DNA from: a virus
IMG/VR virus record: IMGVR_UViG_3300042307_002248
Coordinates: 1-29,967 of that record
DNA: 29,967 nucleotides
Reading direction: 5' to 3' (one strand)
The notes below the pieces were generated by a model. It worked only from the letters and a program-made list of their open reading frames with translations, had not been told where the DNA came from and did no database searches. Both the position numbers and the translations under genes were made by a program. This document shows positions 6,080 to 13,710 of this stretch, one piece after another (the stretch's first letter is position 1; every line of letters begins with the position of its first letter).

Positions 6080-7645
6080 ATGGGCGGGCCTACGCAACTC
6101 CCGCTCCCTTCGACGGGGGCCGCCGCGATTCCCGCGGCGGCCTACGTCCGTATGTCCACCGAGCATCAGCAGTACTCCACCGAGAACCAGCTCGACCGCA
6201 TCAAGGAATACGCCGCCCGCCGGGGTATGGAAATCGTCCGCGTGTTCGAGGACGCGGGTAAAAGCGGTCTCAACGTGCGTGGGCGCGAGAGTCTGCGACG
6301 GATGATCGACGAGGTCGAAAAGGGCCTGGCCGATTTCAAGTGCATCCTCGCCTACGATGTCAGCCGGTGGGGCCGGTTTCAGGATGCGGACGAGAGCGGC
6401 TATTACGAATACATCTGCAAGCGCGCCGGCATCACCGTCCACTACTGCGCCGAGCAGTTCGAGAACGACGGCTCCCCCACTTCGAACATCATCAAAAGCG
6501 TCAAACGCTCGATGGCCGGCGAATACAGCCGCGAGCTTTCGACTAAGGTTTTCCAGGGGGCCTGTCGGTTGATTCAGCTCGGTTATAAGCAGGGCGGCAC
6601 GGCGGGCTATGGGCTGCGCAGAATGCTGGTCGATCAGGCCGGGCAACCCAAGGGGGTCTTGGCCGTGGGTGAACATAAAAGCCTGCAGACGGACCGCGTC
6701 GTTCTGGCGTTGGGGCCGGATGAAGAGGTCGAGGTGGTGCGCGGGGTGTATCGTGCCTTTTTGGACGAAAGCGTGGCGGAGCAGGAAATCGCCGACCGGC
6801 TCAATGGTCGCGGACTGAAAACCGACCTCGGACGACCGTGGACGCGGGGCACCGTGCATCAACTCCTCACCAACGAAAAATACCTGGGCAACAACGTCTA
6901 CCACCGGACTTCGTTTAAGCTGAAACGGAAGCATGTGCAAAACCCACCCGAGATGTGGATCCGCGTTCAGGGCGCATTTCCGGCCATCGTGTCGGCCGAG
7001 GATTTCACCCGGGTGCAGGAGGTGATTATCGCCCGGGCGAAGCGCTTCAGCGACGACGAGATGTTGGACAAACTCAGGGATGTGCTGCGCCAACACGGAC
7101 ACATTTCAGGGGTGATCATCGACGAGCGGGATGACTTGCCGTCGAGTGCGGCTTTTAGGAACCGCTTTGGCAGCCTGGTGCGGGCCTATCAACTGATTGG
7201 TTACGTACCGGAAACGGATTTCAGCTTTATCGAGGTCAATCGGTTCCTGCGACAAAAACACCCGGAAGTGGTGCAAGAGGTGATCACTGAATTGGCGAAG
7301 ATCGGGGTGCGGGTGCAGCGCGACCCGGAGACGGAATTATTGGTGCTGGATCAGGAGCTGGTCGTGTCGCTGGTGTTGTCGCGGTGCCTGCGCACGGAGG
7401 CGGGGTCGACGCGCTGGCTGGTGCGCTTCGAGGCAAGTAACCGACCGGATATCACGGTTGTGGCCCGGATGGATGAAACGAATCAGGCAATTAAAGATTA
7501 CTACCTGTTCCCAGCGCTCGATCAGCTGGCGTTACGGCTACGGTTGGCCGAGTGCAACGACGCCCTGCTCGATGCCTACCGGTTCGATGACTTGGCTTTC
7601 TTTTACGAGATGACGGAGCGGATATCAATTGAGGAGGTCGCATGA
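6080..7645 (+). CDS. Large serine recombinase, atypical C-terminus
   Basis: This 521-aa protein has an N-terminal serine-recombinase catalytic domain (about residues 18-165) with AAYVRMSTEHQQYSTENQ, Ser26 being the expected nucleophile. It also carries the downstream active-site stretches YDVSRWGRF and SVKRSMAGEYSRELS. A 'recombinase' domain follows (about 180-300, including EIADRLNGRG and LTNEKYLGNNVY). The remainder, about 300-521, has no CxxC zinc ribbon of the phiC31/Bxb1 kind. Instead it has the stretch FGSLVRAYQLIGY, and the rest is unassigned. The protein would cut and rejoin DNA at paired sites, possibly the direct repeats at 5403 and 9762. Its stop overlaps the next gene by ATGA, so it is translated together with the two ParB-like proteins. 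Confidence 0.9.
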   Translation: MGGPTQLPLPSTGAAAIPAAAYVRMSTEHQQYSTENQLDRIKEYAARRGMEIVRVFEDAGKSGLNVRGRESLRRMIDEVEKGLADFKCILAYDVSRWGRFQDADESGYYEYICKRAGITVHYCAEQFENDGSPTSNIIKSVKRSMAGEYSRELSTKVFQGACRLIQLGYKQGGTAGYGLRRMLVDQAGQPKGVLAVGEHKSLQTDRVVLALGPDEEVEVVRGVYRAFLDESVAEQEIADRLNGRGLKTDLGRPWTRGTVHQLLTNEKYLGNNVYHRTSFKLKRKHVQNPPEMWIRVQGAFPAIVSAEDFTRVQEVIIARAKRFSDDEMLDKLRDVLRQHGHISGVIIDERDDLPSSAAFRNRFGSLVRAYQLIGYVPETDFSFIEVNRFLRQKHPEVVQEVITELAKIGVRVQRDPETELLVLDQELVVSLVLSRCLRTEAGSTRWLVRFEASNRPDITVVARMDETNQAIKDYYLFPALDQLALRLRLAECNDALLDAYRFDDLAFFYEMTERISIEEVA

Positions 7646-8529
7646 AGCCCGGCGACGAAAAGGAAGTCGTGATGGTGCCGGTGAAGGCGGTGCGGGTGGG
7701 CAATCCGCGCGTCCGGGATCCACGCAAGTTTGAGCTGATTGTGCAGAACATCGGTGCGGTGGGCCTCAAGAGGCCGATCACCGTGACGGAGGGACTGCCG
7801 GATGATGCGGGGCAACCGACCTATGAGCTGGTGTGTGGTCAGGGACGGCTGGAGGCGTTCATCGCGCTGGGGCAGACGGAAATCCCCGCCCTGATAAGGA
7901 CGATGACGAAAACGGACAGCTTGGTTGCGAGTCTGGTGGAGAATATCGCCCGGCGGCGCATCCGTGCAGTGGACCAAATTCGCATGATTCAGTGGATGCA
8001 GGGACAGGGTAATTCGGTCGCGGACATCGCGCGCAAGACCGGCCTCGCCGAGGGATACCTGAGTGGCATCATCAAACTTCTGGAAAGTGGCGAGGAGCGG
8101 GTGCTGGATGCCGTGCTACAGGGGCGCCTGCCGATCACCATTGCGGTGCCGATCGCCGGTGCCGATGACGAGGAGAGCCAACGTGTTTTGCTTGAGGCCT
8201 ATGAACGCAAGGAGATGAATCAGAAAACCTTGCTCACTTTTAAACGGTTAATGGATCAACGGAAGAGTTTTGGCCGTAGTTTTACAAGAGACTCACGACA
8301 GAGAGTCCGCACTCGCACCAGTGCCGACGGACTCATTCTTGCCTATAAAAAAGAAACCCAGCGGCAACGCTTGCTGGTACGAAAGGCGCAGATCGTCGAG
8401 ACGCGCCTGCTCTCGCTGACGGCGGCTTTCAAGGCGCTACTGGCGGACGAGAATTTCTCAACGCTGTTGCGAGCGGAGGCGCTCCAGACGCTGCCTAAAT
8501 TTATGGTCGAGCGGGTTCGTCAATCATGA
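7642..8529 (+). CDS. ParB/RepB-like partition protein 1
   Basis: This 295-aa protein has a ParB N-terminal domain (about residues 10-110) with VRDPRKFELIVQNIGAVGL, CGQGRLEAFIALG (65-77) and LVENIARR (98-105). These align with the CTP-binding boxes of ParB (GERRxxA and ENxQR), although the first box is altered. A KorB/ParB-type HTH follows (VADIARKTGLAEGYLSGII, about 125-145), then a RepB-like C-terminal half. Canonical ParB proteins bind parS and segregate plasmids or chromosomes with ParA, but there is no parA here. The association with a recombinase suggests a role in DNA-site recognition or recombination control. Both ends overlap neighbours by ATGA. Confidence 0.85.
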   Translation: MKPGDEKEVVMVPVKAVRVGNPRVRDPRKFELIVQNIGAVGLKRPITVTEGLPDDAGQPTYELVCGQGRLEAFIALGQTEIPALIRTMTKTDSLVASLVENIARRRIRAVDQIRMIQWMQGQGNSVADIARKTGLAEGYLSGIIKLLESGEERVLDAVLQGRLPITIAVPIAGADDEESQRVLLEAYERKEMNQKTLLTFKRLMDQRKSFGRSFTRDSRQRVRTRTSADGLILAYKKETQRQRLLVRKAQIVETRLLSLTAAFKALLADENFSTLLRAEALQTLPKFMVERVRQS

Positions 8530-9413
8530 AGAGTACCGCAAAGAAAATCCTGATCGGGTTTGAAAAGCAGGCCATTGAACTGCCGTTGAGTGCGATACTG
8601 CCGATTCGGCAGGTGAAGCCGATGGACGCCGGTTTTGGGAAATACCGCACGCTGCTCGCGTCCATTAAGGCGATTGGACTGGTTGAGCCGTTGGTGGTGT
8701 ACCCGAACCGTGCCGAGCGAGGGACTTATTTGCTGCTCGATGGGCATATGCGGCTGAAGGCGCTGCAAGAAATTGGCAAGGAAAGCGGGCTCTGCCTCGT
8801 GTCGACGACTGACGATGCATTCACCTATAACGACAAGATAAGCCGCATTGCGATCATCCAAGAGCATCGGATGATCTTGCATGCTCTCAAAGAGGGCGTG
8901 ACGGAGGCGGAAATCGCCAAGGCGCTGGACATTGATGTGAGGACGGTGGGTTTGCGCAAACGGCTGCTGGTGGGCATCCACCCCGAGGTGGTGCAGATAT
9001 TAAAGGACAAACCGATCACGCAGAACGCACTCACGCTGTTTAAAAAAGTGAAGCCGCTGAGACAAATCGAGATGGCCCAGCTGATGGCCAGCGGGAACAA
9101 CTACACGTATGCCTATGTGCAGGCGCTGCTGGTGGGGACGAGTCGCGACCAAATGACGAAGTCGAACGTGCCGAAAAAAGTACGAGGCCTAGCGGCGGAA
9201 GATTTGGCACGGATGGAGCGGGAAATGGAATCGCTGGGACGCGACTACCGACTTTTCGAGGATCGTTATGGGGAAAATACGCTGCACCTCGGGGCGGCCC
9301 AGCGCTATGTGCGCAGGCTTTTGGAAAACGCCAAGGTGAAGCGCTTTTTGAATCAGCGACACCCGGAGATTTTGGAGGAGCTCCAAGAACTCGCGGCCCT
9401 CGACGCGTTATAA
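8526..9413 (+). CDS. ParB/RepB-like partition protein 2 (RepB C-terminal type)
   Basis: This 295-aa protein has the same overall plan as its upstream neighbour and the same length, but low similarity. Residues 18-120 resemble a ParB fold (LSAILPIRQVKPMDAGFGKY, LLLDGHMRLKALQEIG). An HTH region is seen at about 118-145 (EAEIAKALDIDVRTVGLRKR). The C-terminal half ends with NAKVKRFLNQRHPEILEELQ, as in 'plasmid partitioning protein RepB C-terminal domain' proteins. The ENxxR box is replaced by QEHRM (112-116), so ParB-type CTPase activity is doubtful. Two non-identical ParB-like proteins suggest a heteromeric complex; this is inference. It is the last gene of the operon. Confidence 0.82.
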   Translation: MKSTAKKILIGFEKQAIELPLSAILPIRQVKPMDAGFGKYRTLLASIKAIGLVEPLVVYPNRAERGTYLLLDGHMRLKALQEIGKESGLCLVSTTDDAFTYNDKISRIAIIQEHRMILHALKEGVTEAEIAKALDIDVRTVGLRKRLLVGIHPEVVQILKDKPITQNALTLFKKVKPLRQIEMAQLMASGNNYTYAYVQALLVGTSRDQMTKSNVPKKVRGLAAEDLARMEREMESLGRDYRLFEDRYGENTLHLGAAQRYVRRLLENAKVKRFLNQRHPEILEELQELAALDAL

Positions 9414-9761
9414 CACTTTCACCCGAACCACGACCGACCTGAACCGAGTTTAGCGGGCTGGCACCCGAACGCCGCAACGACCAAAGCCGCGAGGCGAATA
9501 GGGGCACGAGGCTGCAAAGCCTGGTGAAACATTGTTCTTTCGTGGTCGGGTGATTACCGCTTCTGAAACGAAAAGGCGCCGACCCACTGGCAAACAGCGA
9601 CTGAGCGCTCCGGTCTGCTCCGAGTAGATTTGGATTTGAGTTAAAATCGCTGGGGCGACGTTCTCACCACCGCGGACAAAATTCGGCCCCGTGCCGTGAG
9701 AACCGTAAGGATCCTATATCTGCGGGTTATTCGTTTTTGGACCAGAGGACTGAACCGCCGA
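9414..9761. other. Intergenic region downstream of the ParB genes
   Basis: No gene is supported. The only structure I see is an 8-bp inverted repeat, GTTCTCAC (9660-9667) and GTGAGAAC (9696-9703), separated by 28 bp. It is a possible regulator or recombinase site just inside the right-hand direct repeat. Confidence 0.4.
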
Positions 9762-9786
9762 TGTATCCATGTAACGTCGCGACCCC
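9762..9786 (+). repeat. Direct repeat, right copy, flanking the recombinase-ParB cluster
   Basis: This is the second copy of the 25-bp repeat at 5403-5427 (23/25 identical, same orientation). It lies about 350 bp after the last ParB-like gene and about 185 bp before the defence island's first gene, so it marks a plausible module boundary. Confidence 0.6.
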
Positions 9787-9818
9787 ATTTTTAGCCGGCG
9801 ACCCCATTTTTAGCCGGC
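9781..9818 (+). repeat. Perfect 19-bp tandem repeat (two copies)
   Basis: GACCCCATTTTTAGCCGGC occurs twice head to tail (9781-9799 and 9800-9818), starting inside the end of the right direct repeat. IS21-family elements carry repeated blocks of similar look at their tips, so this may be an IS end without its transposase. The rest of the gap up to 9970 shows nothing I can name. Confidence 0.55.
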
Positions 9819-9970
9819 TCGCAGTTACATTGAAGCGTTCTTGTGGTGCGTTTAGCATGCGCAGTGGAGGCCCGACCCAATCGAACTCATTCTTGCTAAT
9901 CCAGCGGCGAACGTTGATCGGCGTTCATAGGAGTGAAATAAACGGGGTTCGTGCTTGTAGTGCGGTTTAA

Positions 9971-10639
9971 GTGAACCTAAACCCCTGCGCCGTGAACGCT
10001 CTTGGTGATAGCATTCGTCTGCTCATGGCCCGCCGGCAACTGACCGGCGTGCAATTGGCTGTGGACATTGGCCTGAGCGAAACCTCGTTGAGTCGGATCG
10101 TTACCGGTCACGCCAAACCCAAGCAGGTCACCCTGACTCGCTTGATGAAGCGGCTTTGCACCTCGACCCACGAGGAGCAGATGATCTTGCGTGCTTTCAC
10201 CGGCCCCTTGGCTGAGGCATTGGGCGAAGAAGCTTTAAGTGCTGATGCTCGTAACCCTGCAGAGGAACGCGAACGCGTCGAGCGGTGGCTGGAAGCTCGC
10301 ACTCAAGCGATCACCTTTAAAAACGCAGTCGGCCGCGAACTCGACAAAGTCGGCGTTACCTATCGGCGCGACGCGTGCGAGCGGATCGCTTCAGTGGACT
10401 TCCTCGTTGAGGCAAAGGGCAAGCGCATCGGCATTGAGTGTAAATTTAATGTCGGCCGGGATTTCGAGAAAACCGTCGGCATCGCCCGACGGCTGCGGGA
10501 GCTCATGCGGTGTGATTTGGTGATCATCGCGGTGCCGTTTGAGGGAGAATTTGCGGCCGTTGCCGATGTCGAAGCCCCGATGATTCGTGTGTTCACGGCG
10601 GCGGAGGCGGCTAGGCACGTGCAGGAGGCCATTTCATGA
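9971..10639 (+). CDS. XRE-family HTH fused to a PD-(D/E)XK nuclease-like domain
   Basis: This 222-aa protein starts at GTG 9971, directly after an in-frame stop. Residues 11-60 form an XRE/Cro HTH (GVQLAVDIGLSETSLSRIVTG). Residues 115-215 have the restriction-endonuclease-like pattern VDFLVEAKGKRIGIECKFN, with Asp143, Glu156 and Lys158 in D-x12-ExK spacing, followed by a helix and a VIIAVPF strand. It could be a transcriptional controller that kept a degenerate nuclease fold, or a sequence-directed nuclease. Its place 118 bp before hsdM suggests it regulates the restriction operon. A weak ribosome-binding site leaves the start uncertain; ATG 10025 is an alternative that would cut into the region before the HTH. 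Confidence 0.7.
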   Translation: MNLNPCAVNALGDSIRLLMARRQLTGVQLAVDIGLSETSLSRIVTGHAKPKQVTLTRLMKRLCTSTHEEQMILRAFTGPLAEALGEEALSADARNPAEERERVERWLEARTQAITFKNAVGRELDKVGVTYRRDACERIASVDFLVEAKGKRIGIECKFNVGRDFEKTVGIARRLRELMRCDLVIIAVPFEGEFAAVADVEAPMIRVFTAAEAARHVQEAIS

Positions 10640-10668
10640 GAACAAAAGCCCCCACTCGCCCGGTGATT

Positions 10669-10697
10669 TCTGCGTTCCTCGTGAATTACGACGCAGA
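10669..10697. promoter_or_regulatory. Inverted repeat upstream of hsdM, possible operator
   Basis: TCTGCGT (10669-10675) and ACGCAGA (10691-10697) form a 7-bp inverted repeat, 15 bp apart, 61 bp before the hsdM GTG. The XRE-HTH protein encoded just upstream could bind here. No convincing -35/-10 pair was found in the 118-bp gap. Confidence 0.3.
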
Positions 10698-10757
10698 CAC
10701 TTGGCCATGCGAAGTATACCGATTATCCACAAACGCTTTGCCTAATTTTTTACGCCT

Positions 10758-12434
10758 GTGATACAAAAAGCCTCATCAGATGAACAGCTGTTCCTCGAAG
10801 AACTCGACAAGAAGCTCTGGAATGCCGCCGACCGCCTTCGCTCGAATCTCGACGCGGCCGTTTACAAACATGCGGTTTTGGGGCTGATCTTCCTCAAATA
10901 CGTCTCCGACGCGTTCGATATGCGACGCGGTGAGCTGCGCGCCGCGTTCGCCGATCCTCAATGCGATTACTATCTCGACCGAGCCGATTATAATTCTGAG
11001 GCCGAATACGAGGCCGCGATCAATGCCGAGTTGGAGGATCGGGACTACTTTACGGAGAAGAACGTCTTCTGGGTACCCGCTCTCGCGCGATGGAAAACGA
11101 TTCAGGACAATACCGCCCTACCAGCCGGCACGGAGATAACGGTTAGCAACGGTAAGGAGGCGAAATACACGATCCGCTCCGTGGCGCGCCTGATCGACGA
11201 TGCGCTCGAAGAGGTGGAGAAGGAGAATCCCCGACTGAAGGGCATCATCGAGAAAAACCGGTACAGCCAACTTCAGATCGAGCCGAGCAAGTTGGTGGGC
11301 CTCATCAGCGAGGTCATATCGTCCATCCCCTTCAATCACGCCAGTCTCAACGCAAAGGACATTCTCGGCCACGTTTACGAATACTTTCTCGGTCAGTTCG
11401 CCTTGGCTGAGGGCAAAAAGGGCGGGCAATACTACACGCCCAAGAGCATCGTCTCGGTGATCGTCGAGATGCTGGAGCCGTATCAGGGTAAGGTTTACGA
11501 TCCCGCGATGGGCTCCGGCGGCTTCTTCGTGCAGAGCGAGGCGTTCATCGCGAAATATGGCGGCAAGATCGGCCAGATTTCCGTTTACGGGCAGGAGTCC
11601 AACCCCACCACCTGGCGCCTCGCCGCAATGAACATGGCGATTCGGGGCATTGATTTTAATTTCGGCAAGCAGCCCGCCGACACGTTCCTCAGCGACCAGC
11701 ACCCCGACCTACGAGCCGACTTCGTGATGGCGAATCCCCCCTTCAACATCAGCGAGTGGTGGGACGGCAAACTCGAAGGCGACCCGCGCTGGGTTTATGG
11801 CTCACCACCCAAGACCAATGCCAACTTTGGCTGGGTGCAGCACATGCTTTACCACCTCGCCCCGCACGGCTCGATGGCGCTGCTCCTTGCCAACGGTTCC
11901 ATGTCTTCGAATACCAAGGGCGAGGGCGAAATCCGAAAAGCTCTCGTCGAGGCCGACCTCGTGGAGTGCATGGTGTCGCTGCCGGGGCAGCTTTTTACGA
12001 ACACCCAGATCCCGGCCTGCATCTGGTTTCTCACCAAGAGCAAGACGGCGCGCGGCCAGTACCGCGACCGCAGCGGCGAGACGCTCTTCATCGACGCCCG
12101 TCAGCTCGGCTTCATGAAAGACCGCGTCTTCCGCGACTTCGCCCAGGCCGATCTCGATAAGATCATCGGAGTTTTCCGCGCATGGCGGCGGGGCAAGGGC
12201 TACGCGGACGAGCCGGGGTTGTGCGCGATAAAGAAGATCCCGGCGATCAAGGAACATGATTTCGTGCTCACACCCGGCCGCTACGTCGGCGCACTGGAGG
12301 GCGAGGCGGAGACCGAGCCGTTTGAGGAAAAGATGACCCGTCTCGTGGGCCAACTGCGCGCGCAGTTCAAGGACTCGGCCAAATATGAACGCCTCATCGA
12401 AGAGCGCCTGAAAGGACTCGGCTATGACAAGTGA
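10758..12434 (+). CDS. hsdM: Type I restriction-modification system, DNA methyltransferase subunit M
   Basis: The 558-aa protein methylates adenine (N6) in the bipartite target chosen by HsdS, using S-adenosylmethionine, and is needed for both the modification and restriction complexes. The N-terminal helical domain (about residues 10-190) starts LEELDKKLWNAADRLRSNL. The catalytic domain has GGQYYTPKSIV, the AdoMet motif YDPAMGSGGFF (247-257) and the N6-adenine motif NPPFN (326-330). The length is normal. The start is GTG at 10758. Its 3' end overlaps hsdS by 11 nt, a usual arrangement. Confidence 0.96.
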   Translation: MIQKASSDEQLFLEELDKKLWNAADRLRSNLDAAVYKHAVLGLIFLKYVSDAFDMRRGELRAAFADPQCDYYLDRADYNSEAEYEAAINAELEDRDYFTEKNVFWVPALARWKTIQDNTALPAGTEITVSNGKEAKYTIRSVARLIDDALEEVEKENPRLKGIIEKNRYSQLQIEPSKLVGLISEVISSIPFNHASLNAKDILGHVYEYFLGQFALAEGKKGGQYYTPKSIVSVIVEMLEPYQGKVYDPAMGSGGFFVQSEAFIAKYGGKIGQISVYGQESNPTTWRLAAMNMAIRGIDFNFGKQPADTFLSDQHPDLRADFVMANPPFNISEWWDGKLEGDPRWVYGSPPKTNANFGWVQHMLYHLAPHGSMALLLANGSMSSNTKGEGEIRKALVEADLVECMVSLPGQLFTNTQIPACIWFLTKSKTARGQYRDRSGETLFIDARQLGFMKDRVFRDFAQADLDKIIGVFRAWRRGKGYADEPGLCAIKKIPAIKEHDFVLTPGRYVGALEGEAETEPFEEKMTRLVGQLRAQFKDSAKYERLIEERLKGLGYDK

Positions 12435-13710
12435 GATCGAACCTTCGACCGAGGCACCGAGCTGGCTTTACAATCCGATCTTCCCGGCAGGGTGGACGCC
12501 CGCGCCCCTCTACTCGCTCGCGAGGTGGGTCAACGGGTTGGCGTTTCGCGACATTCAGTTTACCAAGACCGGCCGACCGGTGATCAAAATCGCCGAGATC
12601 AAGGGCGGCATCACGGGGCAGACCAAGTTCACCACCCAGACTTTTGATGAGAAGGTGCGCGTGCAGCCGGGCGACATGCTGTTTTCCTGGTCGGGCCAAC
12701 CGGAGACATCGATTGACGTGTTTCGCTGGGACGGGCCTGAGGGCTGGCTTAACCAGCACGTTTTTAAGCTTACTGCCGGGGAAAAGCTGCTACCGGATTT
12801 CTTGTTCTACCTGCTGCGCTATCTAAAGCCCAATCTCGTCGCCATAGCGAAGAACAAGCAAACGACTGGCCTTGGCCACGTAACCAAGCGCGATTTGGAA
12901 CGGATGAGCGTCGCTTATCCGACCAAGGATGAACAACGGGAGATCGTCGCGATCCTCGGTGCCATCGACGGTCGAATCGACGCGTTGCGCCGGATCAACG
13001 CAACCTTGGAAGAGATGGCTCGGGCCTTGTTTCAGAGCTGGTTCGTGGATTTCGACCCGGTTCGAGCGAAGGCGGCAGGGCTTGAGCCAGCGGGGATTGA
13101 TGCGGCGACGGCTGCCCTTTTTGCTGATAAAACTGAAAAATCAGAGCTTGGAGAAATCCCCTTTGGGTGGACAGTGCGGAAACTTGGCGATTTGATCGAA
13201 CTGGCTTATGGTAAGCCGCTGAAGGAAGAGCACCGCATGAATGGTGAAGTCGCCGTCTACGGGTCCGGTGGGCGTGTTGGGTGGCACAACGAAAAATTGG
13301 TTTCAGGTCCGGGTATAGTTGTAGGGCGCAAAGGGAATTCTGGGGCAGTTACGTGGTCGCACACGGATTTCTTCCCTATCGATACCACATTTTACGTGGT
13401 GCCTGCCATCAAGCCCATGAGTTTGCATTTTCTCTACCACGCATTGGTGGCTCAGGATCTTGCCCGGCTGGGTTCGGATTCGGCTGTGCCCGGACTTAAT
13501 CGTAATCAAGCCTATATGAGTAAGTTAGTCGTTCCCAATTCAAGTGTTTTGACCGCCTTTGATGATAAGGTAGCTCCCTTTTTTTGTAGCATTCATGCTC
13601 ATGAACTAGAATCGCGCACCCTCGACACCTTACGCGAAACCATCCTCTCGAAACTCATGAACGGTGAACTCTCACCTAAGCAAAGCGCCAAGGAGATTGA
13701 ACACGCATGA
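12424..13710 (+). CDS. hsdS: Type I restriction-modification system, specificity subunit S
   Basis: The 428-aa protein sets the DNA target of the HsdM/HsdR complex. It shows the normal two-half plan. Target-recognition domain 1 covers about residues 15-165. A central conserved helix region follows (KDEQREIVAILGAIDGRIDA, then FQSWFVDFDPV). Target-recognition domain 2 starts at SELGEIPFGWTVRKLGDLIE, and a C-terminal conserved helix (LDTLRETILSKLMNGELS) closes it. The second recognition domain, from about nucleotide 13130 on, looks more AT-rich than the rest, as expected if it was exchanged by recombination. The ATG overlaps hsdM, and the stop overlaps the FRG-domain gene by ATGA. Confidence 0.95.
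   Translation: MTSEIEPSTEAPSWLYNPIFPAGWTPAPLYSLARWVNGLAFRDIQFTKTGRPVIKIAEIKGGITGQTKFTTQTFDEKVRVQPGDMLFSWSGQPETSIDVFRWDGPEGWLNQHVFKLTAGEKLLPDFLFYLLRYLKPNLVAIAKNKQTTGLGHVTKRDLERMSVAYPTKDEQREIVAILGAIDGRIDALRRINATLEEMARALFQSWFVDFDPVRAKAAGLEPAGIDAATAALFADKTEKSELGEIPFGWTVRKLGDLIELAYGKPLKEEHRMNGEVAVYGSGGRVGWHNEKLVSGPGIVVGRKGNSGAVTWSHTDFFPIDTTFYVVPAIKPMSLHFLYHALVAQDLARLGSDSAVPGLNRNQAYMSKLVVPNSSVLTAFDDKVAPFFCSIHAHELESRTLDTLRETILSKLMNGELSPKQSAKEIEHA

Noticed and set aside
5193-9413. Phage-plasmid interpretation based on attP-like arms plus ParB genes
   Set aside because: There is no parA and no replication gene, and the ParB-like genes are tied to a recombinase bracketed by its own repeats; kept only as a remote possibility.
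9737-9970. 77-codon plus-strand frame before the XRE gene
   Set aside because: It runs through the direct repeat and the 19-bp tandem repeat and has no protein-like features.
11118-12353. Long minus-strand frames inside hsdM
   Set aside because: They are antisense to a gene with all expected methyltransferase motifs and show no family resemblance.
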